Positions 15,400 to 22,228 of a stretch of 64,000 nucleotides of DNA are shown in pieces. The stretch comes from Actinomycetes bacterium (GTDB taxonomy: Bacteria; Actinomycetota; Acidimicrobiia; Acidimicrobiales; Ilumatobacteraceae), in NCBI GenBank assembly GCA_021414085.1, contig JAIOPC010000009.1, positions 1 to 64,000 on the forward strand, in the 5' to 3' direction. Positions within the stretch are counted from its first letter, which is position 1, and the number at the start of each line of letters is the position of its first letter. The notes under the pieces are model-generated. The model was not told where the DNA came from. It ran no database searches and saw nothing but the letters and a program-made list of their open reading frames with translations. Position numbers and translations under genes: made by a program.

Positions 15400-16358
15400 G
15401 CCTCACGCTTCTCTGTTCGCAGACGGCGATCGAGCAGTACGGCAGCACGTGGCATCAGATCGACTCAACGTTGCGGTTGCTGCCGCTGCCGGGCGATCGA
15501 AAGTTGAGCAGCCAAGAAATTGCCAGCATTGACCTCGCGGTGTTTTCGAGTGACCTGTATCTCGACGGACGTGGCCCATCGTTCTTCAAGGTCTTATTGC
15601 AGGCGCAACCGAAGTGGTTGCACGTGTTCGCCGCAGGTGTCGACAACCCAGTGTTCGCGGAGATTCGGCGCCGCGGTATCCGGTTGACCAACTCGGCCGG
15701 CTCGTCGGCAACGCCGATTGCACACACGGTCATCATGCAGACGGTCGCGTTGTGTCGCGCGGCTCGCACGTTTGCGGTCGCGCAAACGGCGCACGAATGG
15801 CCGGAACAGGATGTCATTGACGTAGAGGGCCGCACGATGGGCATCATCGGGCTGGGAAGCATCGGCGCTGAAGTCGCTCGGTTAGCGCAGCACTTCGGAA
15901 TGCGGGTGATCGGCATGCGGCGCAAGCCGCGCGGTGACGAACCGTGCGAGACGTGGTCAACCGACCGACTGCACGAGCTACTGCCGATGGTCGACACGCT
16001 CGTGTTGACCGCACCGAACACACCGGAAACGAGCGGCATGATCGGAGCAACGGAGTTGGCGCTGTTGCCCGCCGGCGCGCACGTCGTCAACGTCGGCCGC
16101 GGTCAAGTCATCGATGAAACAGCGCTTGTTGCCGCGTTGAGTTCCGGTCGTATCGGCGGCGCGGCGCTCGACGTCTTCGTCGTCGAACCGCTACCCGCCG
16201 AGAGTCCGCTGTGGGATCTCCCCAACGTCATCATCACGCCGCACTCAGCAGGCACCACCAAACTCTCTAACGCACGAGCCGCTGCGATCTTCGCCGACAA
16301 CCTCGGCCGTTTCGCGCGTGGCGAGGCACTACGCAATGAAGTAGATCCGTGGGACTGA
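15396..16358 (+). CDS. D-2-hydroxyacid dehydrogenase (NAD-dependent)
   Basis: About 320 residues of a D-isomer-specific 2-hydroxyacid dehydrogenase. The Rossmann motif is GIIGLGSIGAEVARLAQ. The catalytic Arg lies in VNVGRGQ, the Glu in FVVEPLP and the His in TPHSAG, all expected. It reduces 2-keto acids to D-hydroxy acids or the reverse; substrate unknown. The frame has no ATG, GTG or TTG between the tRNA region and the conserved first strand (LTLLCSQTAIEQYG). A CTG at 15396 overlapping the stop of the small peptide is the best candidate; a TTG near 15469 would remove the first strand. The start therefore remains open. Confidence 0.85.
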   Translation: MSLTLLCSQTAIEQYGSTWHQIDSTLRLLPLPGDRKLSSQEIASIDLAVFSSDLYLDGRGPSFFKVLLQAQPKWLHVFAAGVDNPVFAEIRRRGIRLTNSAGSSATPIAHTVIMQTVALCRAARTFAVAQTAHEWPEQDVIDVEGRTMGIIGLGSIGAEVARLAQHFGMRVIGMRRKPRGDEPCETWSTDRLHELLPMVDTLVLTAPNTPETSGMIGATELALLPAGAHVVNVGRGQVIDETALVAALSSGRIGGAALDVFVVEPLPAESPLWDLPNVIITPHSAGTTKLSNARAAAIFADNLGRFARGEALRNEVDPWD

Positions 16359-16636
16359 GAACTTGGTTCAACCGGACTTTGGGCGGCGCGCACGACGAGC
16401 GCGTCGTCGCGGGCGAGTACGAGCTTCGAGTGCACGTCCTGCACGCCGGGACCCGCAGCGAAGGGCGAATCGGTCGGCTCTATCGTCGGGGCGTGGAGGT
16501 CGAGGGTGCGAATGTCGGGCACGTAGTTGATGCCGGGTCGCAACAGTTCGTGTTCCGTGGCGACAATCGGCCACATATCTGGTCGGTGAGCGGGTGGGCG
16601 CCTGTCAACAAATCGGCGGCGGGGTCGATCGACTGA
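16349..16636 (+). CDS. Hypothetical 95-residue protein
   Basis: A GTG-initiated frame overlapping the end of the dehydrogenase gene by 10 bases. The product contains alternating strands such as GEYELRVHVLHAG, RIGRLYRRGVEVEGANV and SQQFVFRGDNRPHIW, which look like a small beta-rich domain. No family recognised. A long minus-strand frame runs across the same bases but has a less protein-like composition. Low confidence that it is expressed. Confidence 0.35.
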   Translation: MGLRTWFNRTLGGAHDERVVAGEYELRVHVLHAGTRSEGRIGRLYRRGVEVEGANVGHVVDAGSQQFVFRGDNRPHIWSVSGWAPVNKSAAGSID

Positions 16637-16673
16637 CTCAGAACTCGCGCCGGCGGCTCGATCGGAATGATTC

Positions 16674-16982
16674 CTACATGTCGACGCGCACGGTCACACG
16701 CACCTCGCCATCGGCTGGCGGTGTTTCAGGTTCGACGGATGTCACCTCCAAGTCGACGAACGTCATGGGCGCAGCGCTCACTTCCTCGTCGGACATCTCC
16801 CACACGAACTTTCCTGCAAACGCGTCCAAGATGTTGAAACAGAAACCGGGAGTGGGATAGGTGCCATCATCCCGCTCCAGAATGCCGAGTCGGCGACTAG
16901 CACATTGCGCGAACCGCTGTCGTAGTTCGTCGCCTGGGCCATCCTCCTGCTCCTCAACGCTGACTTCGAATGTGTGTGCCAC
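16674..16982 (-). CDS. Hypothetical acidic 102-residue protein
   Basis: Product begins MAHTFEVSVEEQEDGPGDEL and continues with RQRFAQCASRRLGILER, GFCFNILDAFAGKFVWEM and a C-terminal strand-rich EVRVTVRVDM. No signal peptide or membrane segment. Composition and frame are consistent with a real gene, but no family or function is recognised. It lies between the hypothetical gene ending at 16636 (convergent) and the tad locus (divergent). Confidence 0.5.
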   Translation of the reverse strand: MAHTFEVSVEEQEDGPGDELRQRFAQCASRRLGILERDDGTYPTPGFCFNILDAFAGKFVWEMSDEEVSAAPMTFVDLEVTSVEPETPPADGEVRVTVRVDM

Positions 16983-17072
16983 GCGGCATCCTCCTCAACC
17001 GGGCGTCGTTTACTCGGACGCGGGGCATAGCCCCCCGGGTGCAGTCTTGCACTGTCGATGTAGGAGACAGGG

Positions 17073-17143
17073 TTGGTGCGACCGCCGACGGTCGATATGG
17101 TCGGCCTCGACTCCCCCAGTCGTCACTCCAGTTGTTCTGGGGG
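17073..17143 (+). promoter_or_regulatory. Tad-locus promoter with 5' leader hairpin
   Basis: TTGGTG (17073-17078), exactly 17 bases, then TATGGT (17096-17101) makes a plausible sigma-70 promoter. Just after the expected start lies a perfect 7-bp inverted repeat, CCCCCAG (17113-17119) and CTGGGGG (17137-17143), with a 17-base loop. The 3' arm supplies the only G-rich ribosome-binding sequence before the ATG at 17150, so the hairpin could hide it. The rest of the 167-base gap from 16983 shows only a small GTGCA/TGCAC repeat near 17040. Confidence 0.45.
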
Positions 17144-17149
17144 TAGGTC

Positions 17150-17785
17150 ATGTTTCTCTGCTGGTCCGCGAAGGGCGGCAGTGGCACCACTGTGATTGCC
17201 GCTGCGCTCGCGCTTGTGCTGTCGCAACGCAGTGCCACCACCGTTGTCGATCTTGCCGGCGATCTGCCAGCCGCGCTCGGCATCGCCGAACCTGCCGGGC
17301 CGGGCGTTCGCGATTGGATGGCCTCACCCACTGGCGATGCCGCGGCGCTCGAGCGATTGCGCGTTCCGGTGAGCGACACGTTGCAGCTGTTGCCTCTGGG
17401 AAGCGCACCAGCAACTAACGAACGATGGGCCGATCTCGCCAACGCGTTGGCACATCACACCGTCGTGGTCGACGGGGGTACAGGCACTCCGCCGGCGGAA
17501 CTGCTCGCTGTCGCGGACCACAATCTGCTGGTCACGCGGCCGTGCTACCTCGCGCTGCGCCTCGCCGCTGCTTCCGGCGTGCAACCGAGCGGCATCGTGC
17601 TAGTCGGCGAGCCGGGGCGCGCGCTCAGCGCACGCGACATCGAGCGCGCCGTCGGAGCGCCAGTCATTGCCGAGCTGCACTACGACCCAGCGGTTGCCCG
17701 CGCCGTTGACGCCGGGTTGCTGGCGGCACGCTTGCCGGCGTCGCTGGCGCACGCACTGACCCGCGCCCTGAAGAGGGCAGCATGA
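17150..17785 (+). CDS. CpaE/TadZ-like pilus assembly protein (MinD superfamily)
   Basis: A 211-residue P-loop protein with the deviant Walker A SAKGGSGTTV, close to CpaE/TadZ and actinobacterial Ssd proteins. These localise the Tad secretion machine at the cell pole or septum. The Thr replacing the second Lys/Thr pair and the short length (no N-terminal receiver domain) suggest a localisation role rather than full ATPase function. It is first in a six-gene tad locus, and its stop overlaps the start of the tadA gene. Confidence 0.8.
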   Translation: MFLCWSAKGGSGTTVIAAALALVLSQRSATTVVDLAGDLPAALGIAEPAGPGVRDWMASPTGDAAALERLRVPVSDTLQLLPLGSAPATNERWADLANALAHHTVVVDGGTGTPPAELLAVADHNLLVTRPCYLALRLAAASGVQPSGIVLVGEPGRALSARDIERAVGAPVIAELHYDPAVARAVDAGLLAARLPASLAHALTRALKRAA

Positions 17786-18756
17786 TCGACCTCGTCGCCG
17801 AGCAAGCACCGTTGGGTGGGCTCGAGCGTTGGCTGCGCGACCCGTCGGTGAATGAGTTGATGGTCAACGCCGGCAGTGAGATCTGGGCTGAGCGAGCGGG
17901 AGTCGTCGCGCACGTTGGTCGCATGCGCCCCGCAACCTTGCTGGCCACGATCGAGCACATTCTCACGCCGATCGGCCGACGACTTGATCGCGCGCACCCA
18001 ATGGTCGATGCCCGCCTTCCCGACGGGTCACGTGTGTGCGCCGTGATCGCACCGATTGCGGTCGATGGTCCGTGCCTGGCGATACGTCGCTTTCACCAAC
18101 GCACTCTTGGGCTCGATCGCTTCGCGCCGTCAGCCATCGTGCCGCTACTGCGCGAGCTGGTGCAGCGGCGCTGCAACGTGATCGTGAGCGGCGCCACTTC
18201 GTCGGGCAAGACAACACTGCTCAACACGTTGGCGCTCGAGATCGAGCCCGGCGCACGCGTGATTACGTTGGAGGACACCGCCGAGCTGCATCTTCCGCAT
18301 CCTCACGTCGTGCGGCTGGAGACCAGGGAAGCAACGCCCGATGGCGTCGGCGAAGTCACGCTCGCCCACTTGTTGCGCACCGCATTGCGGTTGCGGCCCG
18401 ACCGGCTGGTGGTCGGCGAGATTCGCGGCGACGAGGCCGTGCACCTGCTGCAAGCACTCAACACTGGTCACGACGGTTCGATGGCGACTGTGCACGCCAA
18501 CAGCGCTGCCGATGCGCTGGCTCGCTTGAGCTCGCTCGTGCTGCAAGAAGTCGGCAACTGGCCGCTAGTCGCGGTACAGCAACACGTGGCGCGGGCGGTC
18601 GACGCTGTAGTGCACGTTGCCCGCGCCGGCGATGGTGCACGCACCGTTGTTGAGGTGGTTGAAGTGCTCGCAGATGTCAACGGTCCTACTCTCGCAACGC
18701 GCCAGTTGGCCACTCAGTCGTCAATCACTGGCATGCTGCAACGCGGGCGACAGTGA
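17782..18756 (+). CDS. tadA: TadA/CpaF secretion ATPase
   Basis: A 324-residue type II/IV secretion ATPase of the CpaF branch that powers Flp pilus assembly. N-terminal part: WLRDPSVNELMVNAG and RLDRAHPMVDARLPDGSR. Core: Walker A SGATSSGKTTLL (about residues 135-146), VITLEDTAELHLPHPHVV (Asp box), LRPDRLVVGEIRGDEA (Walker B) and the His box GHDGSMATVHANS. All catalytic boxes are intact. ATGA overlap with the CpaE-like gene and GTGA overlap with the next gene show a single transcript. Confidence 0.93.
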   Translation: MIDLVAEQAPLGGLERWLRDPSVNELMVNAGSEIWAERAGVVAHVGRMRPATLLATIEHILTPIGRRLDRAHPMVDARLPDGSRVCAVIAPIAVDGPCLAIRRFHQRTLGLDRFAPSAIVPLLRELVQRRCNVIVSGATSSGKTTLLNTLALEIEPGARVITLEDTAELHLPHPHVVRLETREATPDGVGEVTLAHLLRTALRLRPDRLVVGEIRGDEAVHLLQALNTGHDGSMATVHANSAADALARLSSLVLQEVGNWPLVAVQQHVARAVDAVVHVARAGDGARTVVEVVEVLADVNGPTLATRQLATQSSITGMLQRGRQ

Positions 18757-19361
18757 CCGCGGCGACCACCGGCGCTGCATTGGTCGGGGGTTTCTTGTTG
18801 ATAGCTCGCGCACTCCGCCCCACTGGCTGCCGGGGAAAGAGCGTTCGTTCTGTGCGGTTCCCGCAACGTCGGGTCGCGACTTCGGCCAGCGAGTGGGCAG
18901 CCTTCCTCGACACCACCTCAACCGAGGTGCGCAGCGGCAGTTCCCTGATAGCAGCCTTGGCTCACGCGCGAGCCCGGCATCCGTCGGTCGCTGCACGCCT
19001 CGCCTCAGCCGAGGAATACACCAACGCCGACCCCGACCGCGCAGTTGTCGTCCAATCGATGGCCGCGACGCTGGAACTTGGTGGGCCCATTGCCGCCACA
19101 CTCCATCACGGTGCAGCGTTGTTGCGCGAACGTGCAGCCCAACGCGCTGAAGCGACGGCGCACAGCGCGCAGGCACGACTCAGCGCGAAGGTACTCACCG
19201 CCGTACCGCTGCTCTTCGCCGCGTGGAGCGCGACGACCAGTGACACATTTCGTCACGCGATGACGAGCCCGACCGGAATAGCCGCCGCCCTTGCCGGACT
19301 GGTGAGCAATGCCGTTGGTTGGTGGTGGATGCGCCGCATCGTCGCCAAGGCGACACCATGA
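18753..19361 (+). CDS. tadB: TadB-like inner membrane protein (T2SS GspF family)
   Basis: A 202-residue membrane protein. It has a hydrophobic N-terminal segment, a cytosolic helical domain with FLDTTSTEVRSGSSLIAALAHA and AATLELGGPIAATLHHGAALLRERAAQR, and two C-terminal transmembrane segments (TAVPLLFAAWS and GIAAALAGLVSNAVGWWW). This is the layout of TadB/GspF platform proteins. The start is GTG 18753, overlapping the tadA stop. Confidence 0.82.
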   Translation: MTAATTGAALVGGFLLIARALRPTGCRGKSVRSVRFPQRRVATSASEWAAFLDTTSTEVRSGSSLIAALAHARARHPSVAARLASAEEYTNADPDRAVVVQSMAATLELGGPIAATLHHGAALLRERAAQRAEATAHSAQARLSAKVLTAVPLLFAAWSATTSDTFRHAMTSPTGIAAALAGLVSNAVGWWWMRRIVAKATP

Positions 19362-19933
19362 CTGCGGCCACCGTTGCAGTTGTGGTGACGCTGGTGATAG
19401 CGGCGCGGCTGCGACCGCAAGCGACGGCCCGCGAGAACGCCAGCATGTCGCGGCGACACGGGCCGACACGACGACGCGCGCTCGTTCGGCGCGCCGAACG
19501 GGCACTGCCCGACGCGATCGATCTCTTTGTGCTTGCTGTACGGGCTGGACACTTACCCAGTGCGGCGATCGACATCGTGTTGCCGCACCTCGACACTGCT
19601 CTACGGCCCGCGTTCAATGAGGTTTCCGATGCCGTGCATGACGGAGTGCGGTTCGCCGATGCCCTCACTCGACTGCCACAGCGACTCGGCCCGCTCGCCG
19701 CGCCGCTCGCCGACTCGTTGATTGCTGCCGATCGCTATGGCCTGCCCTTGGCGCCGGTGTTGGATCGTCTTGCCGACGAGGCGCGCCAGCATCGCCGCCG
19801 GCTGGTCGATGCAAGCGCCCGCCAACTGCCGGTCCGGTTGTCGCTACCACTCGTGTTGTGCACGTTGCCGTCGTTTGTTCTGCTCGCCGTCGTTCCATTG
19901 CTGCTCGCAGCCTTCGCGTCGCTCAATCGCTAG
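19358..19933 (+). CDS. tadC: TadC-like inner membrane protein (T2SS GspF family)
   Basis: A 191-residue partner of TadB, with an N-terminal transmembrane segment, a cytosolic ALPDAIDLFVLAVRAGHLPSAAI domain with the family Gly-rich turn and RLGPLAAPLADSLIAADRYG, and a C-terminal hydrophobic hairpin RLSLPLVLCTLPSFVLLAVV. It overlaps the tadB stop (ATGA). It ends 9 bases before the pilin start. Confidence 0.82.
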   Translation: MTAATVAVVVTLVIAARLRPQATARENASMSRRHGPTRRRALVRRAERALPDAIDLFVLAVRAGHLPSAAIDIVLPHLDTALRPAFNEVSDAVHDGVRFADALTRLPQRLGPLAAPLADSLIAADRYGLPLAPVLDRLADEARQHRRRLVDASARQLPVRLSLPLVLCTLPSFVLLAVVPLLLAAFASLNR

Positions 19934-19942
19934 GAGAACTCC

Positions 19943-20140
19943 ATGAACTCACTCATTGCACGATTCCAAGCCTGGTTACTCAACGAGGAGGGCCAAGCGA
20001 CGACCGAGTACGCCCTTGTGTTGCTCGGCGCCGCGCTGATCGCGTTGTTGGTGATCGGCTGGGCGACCACCGGCGGCGGATCCGAGAAGGTGGGGCAATT
20101 GTTCGACACGGTGATCGACAGCGTGATCGGCAAGCTGTGA
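19943..20140 (+). CDS. flp: Flp-type type IVb pilin
   Basis: A 65-residue prepilin. Hydrophilic leader, then the class III cleavage context EEGQATTEYALVLLGAALIA, with cleavage expected after Gly and a Glu at position 5 of the mature protein, followed by one long hydrophobic helix. The ribosome-binding site AGGAG precedes the ATG. It is the major structural subunit assembled by the TadABC machine; a prepilin peptidase must be encoded elsewhere. Confidence 0.92.
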   Translation: MNSLIARFQAWLLNEEGQATTEYALVLLGAALIALLVIGWATTGGGSEKVGQLFDTVIDSVIGKL

Positions 20141-20493
20141 AGGACAGGGGCCAAGCAACGGTCGAGCTCGCACTCGCCTTGCCGCTGCTTTGTCTCATGC
20201 TGCTGGGAGTGGTGCAGGTCGCGGTAATCGGTCGCGGGCAGCTGGCCGTGCAACTCGCCGCCCACGAGGCGGCGCGAGCGGCAGCCGTGTCGGCCGACCC
20301 TGAGACCGCGGCCACGACAGCGGCGAATCATGCGGTGTCGCTACGCCCGCTCGACGTGCAGGTCGCAAGCGACGACACCACGATCACCGTCACCGTGTCG
20401 TACGTCGATCACACCGACGTGTCGATCGTCGGCGCGCTGCTATCCGATGTCACGTTGCAGGCCAGCGCCACGATGGCCTTCGAGCCGCCGTGA
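20137..20493 (+). CDS. tadE: TadE-like minor pseudopilin
   Basis: A 118-residue protein. Short leader, RGQATVELALALPLLCLMLL (TadE-like processing and hydrophobic segment), then a small extracytoplasmic domain with VDHTDVSIVG and ASATMAFEPP. Start GTG 20137 overlaps the pilin stop. The locus ends here. TadG, RcpC/CpaB and the peptidase are not in the window, and no secretin is expected in a single-membrane organism. Confidence 0.85.
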   Translation: MKDRGQATVELALALPLLCLMLLGVVQVAVIGRGQLAVQLAAHEAARAAAVSADPETAATTAANHAVSLRPLDVQVASDDTTITVTVSYVDHTDVSIVGALLSDVTLQASATMAFEPP

Positions 20494-20513
20494 ACCCTTG
20501 ACGCACAACGAGA

Positions 20514-21557
20514 TCACGTGGCCTTCTTGGGCCGGCGCACGCCTCGCTTGTCGAGCGCCTTCTCGGCTGCGCGCTGTTCTTCCTCGAGCGCTAACTCCTC
20601 GGCAACGAGCCGTTGCATGCTGTCGAGGCGGCGAACGTCGAGCGTGCCGTCTGCGATGGCGCTGCGTACAGCGCAATCGGGTTCGTCGTCGTGCTTGCAG
20701 TCTCGAAAGCGACACTGATCCATCAGGTCGAACACATCGGCGAAGGCGCGCTCGATGCCACGCCCGCTACTCCACAAACTGACTGCGCGTACTCCCGGCG
20801 TGTCGACCAACCAGCCGCCGGCGGGCAGCCGCACCAATTCGGAGGCTGTCGTCGTGTGGCGGCCACGTTGGTCGCCATCGCGCACCTCAGCGGTGGCCTG
20901 TCTGCCGTGCCCCACCAGTGCGTTGACCAGGGTGCTCTTGCCGACGCCGCTGGCGCCGAGCAACGCAATTGTCGCGTTGTCCGCTGCGTAGCCACGCAAG
21001 CGCTCGACACCGGTGCCGGTGATGCCGCTGGCGACGCACACATCCACCGCGGGCGCCACTTCGTGAAGCGAGGCCACCATGCTGGCCGGATCGTCGACAA
21101 GGTCGTCTTTCGTCAGCACGACGACCGGCACCGCGCCGCTATCCCATGCCAGCACTAGCTCGCGTTCCAGACGGCGCTGCTTCGGCGGCGATGTCAGCGC
21201 GTGGATCAGCATGACGACGTCGATGTTGGCCGCAATCGTGTGCGCCTCGGCACGGCTCCCCTCGAACGACGCGCGGCGCACGAAGGCACTGCGGCGAGCA
21301 AACACGTGCTGCACACGCTCTGCGTCAGCGTCGGCGACGACGAAGTCGCCAACTGCGACGTCGGCGCCGATGTTGCGCACGCGGATTGGTTCTTCACCGA
21401 CCGCGAGGAGTACAGAACTCCAGCCACGGTCCAGGCGGCTGACGCGACCCGCCAGCACCGACGTGCCAAGCGCACGCCACTCGGTCTCCAGCGCGTCGGA
21501 CCAACCAAGATTGGCGTCGGCAGACCAGTCGATGTGCTTCACGGTAGCGGCCGACAA
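20514..21557 (-). CDS. rsgA: Ribosome small-subunit GTPase RsgA
   Basis: A 347-residue circularly permuted GTPase that matures the 30S subunit. An OB-fold (residues 1-110) is followed by the permuted G motifs in the order G4 LTKDDL, G5, G1 GASGVGKSTLVN and G3 DTPGVR, then the zinc module CRFRDCKHDDEPDC near the C-terminus. All hallmark residues are present. The start is shared with a gap of only 21 bases to the divergent DivIVA-like gene. Confidence 0.95.
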   Translation of the reverse strand: MSAATVKHIDWSADANLGWSDALETEWRALGTSVLAGRVSRLDRGWSSVLLAVGEEPIRVRNIGADVAVGDFVVADADAERVQHVFARRSAFVRRASFEGSRAEAHTIAANIDVVMLIHALTSPPKQRRLERELVLAWDSGAVPVVVLTKDDLVDDPASMVASLHEVAPAVDVCVASGITGTGVERLRGYAADNATIALLGASGVGKSTLVNALVGHGRQATAEVRDGDQRGRHTTTASELVRLPAGGWLVDTPGVRAVSLWSSGRGIERAFADVFDLMDQCRFRDCKHDDEPDCAVRSAIADGTLDVRRLDSMQRLVAEELALEEEQRAAEKALDKRGVRRPKKAT

Positions 21558-21578
21558 CCTTTAGCATTGCAACTACTT

Positions 21579-21938
21579 ATGGTGCGCAAGATCCAAGCAG
21601 ACAATCTGTCGGGCGACAGATTGGAAATCGTGCGGCACGGCTACGACCCGTATCAGGTACAGCGCCTCGTCTCGACGCTGGCCAACGAGCTGAAGGCGCT
21701 TGCCGCCGAGAACGATGCGCTGCGCGGGCGGCTGAACGATGCCCCGGTGCGTGCCAGAGACGCGAACGGCGGGTTCATCGAACGCCGGGCGAAGGGCCAG
21801 GCGCCAGCCGCAGTGTTGGAGAACGCCGAACTGCGCGAAAACCTGCGCTGGGCACGTGCAGCGCTCGACGGCCTGTTGGGTCAACTGGCAGGTAAGCCGG
21901 ATCCCGTCACCAACCAGCACGAACAGAGCACGCGTTGA
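21579..21938 (+). CDS. DivIVA-like coiled-coil protein
   Basis: A 119-residue protein. GYDPYQVQRLVSTLANELKA matches the N-terminal DivIVA pattern (G-Y-x-x-x-x-V, followed by coiled coil), then ENDALRGRL and, near the end, NAELRENLRWARAALDGLLG. It is much shorter than septal Wag31/DivIVA, so it resembles the small DivIVA-domain proteins of Actinomycetota. The start ATG is directly upstream of the conserved region. The following TTG-started gene overlaps its stop. Confidence 0.6.
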   Translation: MVRKIQADNLSGDRLEIVRHGYDPYQVQRLVSTLANELKALAAENDALRGRLNDAPVRARDANGGFIERRAKGQAPAAVLENAELRENLRWARAALDGLLGQLAGKPDPVTNQHEQSTR

Positions 21939-22180
21939 GCGAACTGCCCGTCCCTGGGGCGCGCACCAAACAAATCATTGCGCTCGCCGAAGAGGTCGCC
22001 CGGCAACCGCTGCCACTGCGCACCCGCATCTTGCTGCCGGCGATCCTGCTAGTCCTCGGAATCGGCGCATTTTGGTTTGGACTGCGCGACGACAACGAGA
22101 ATCCCACCCCGCAGTCACCGAGTTCGACCACCACGGTTGGCGAGATTCCGACCAGCGTTGTGTTCACTGCACCACCCTGA
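21935..22180 (+). CDS. Small single-pass membrane protein
   Basis: An 81-residue product from TTG 21935 overlapping the previous stop. Residues 1-30 are hydrophilic (KQIIALAEEVARQPLPLRTR), residues about 31-49 form one hydrophobic helix (ILLPAILLVLGIGAFWFGL), and the tail is Pro/Ser/Thr-rich and probably outside. Function unknown. The overlap suggests it works with the DivIVA-like protein. Confidence 0.55.
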   Translation: MSELPVPGARTKQIIALAEEVARQPLPLRTRILLPAILLVLGIGAFWFGLRDDNENPTPQSPSSTTTVGEIPTSVVFTAPP

Positions 22181-22191
22181 GTGGGGGATGC

Positions 22192-22221
22192 TTGACACGG
22201 AGGGGTCAAATCACGTAGCGA
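22192..22221 (+). promoter_or_regulatory. Probable topA promoter, near-leaderless
   Basis: TTGACA (22192-22197), 18 bases, then TAGCGA (22216-22221), 7 bases before the topA ATG at 22229. The -35 is consensus; the -10 ends in A rather than T. A TTGAC/GTCAA inverted repeat lies across the -35. Confidence 0.45.
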
Positions 22222-22228
22222 TGGACTG

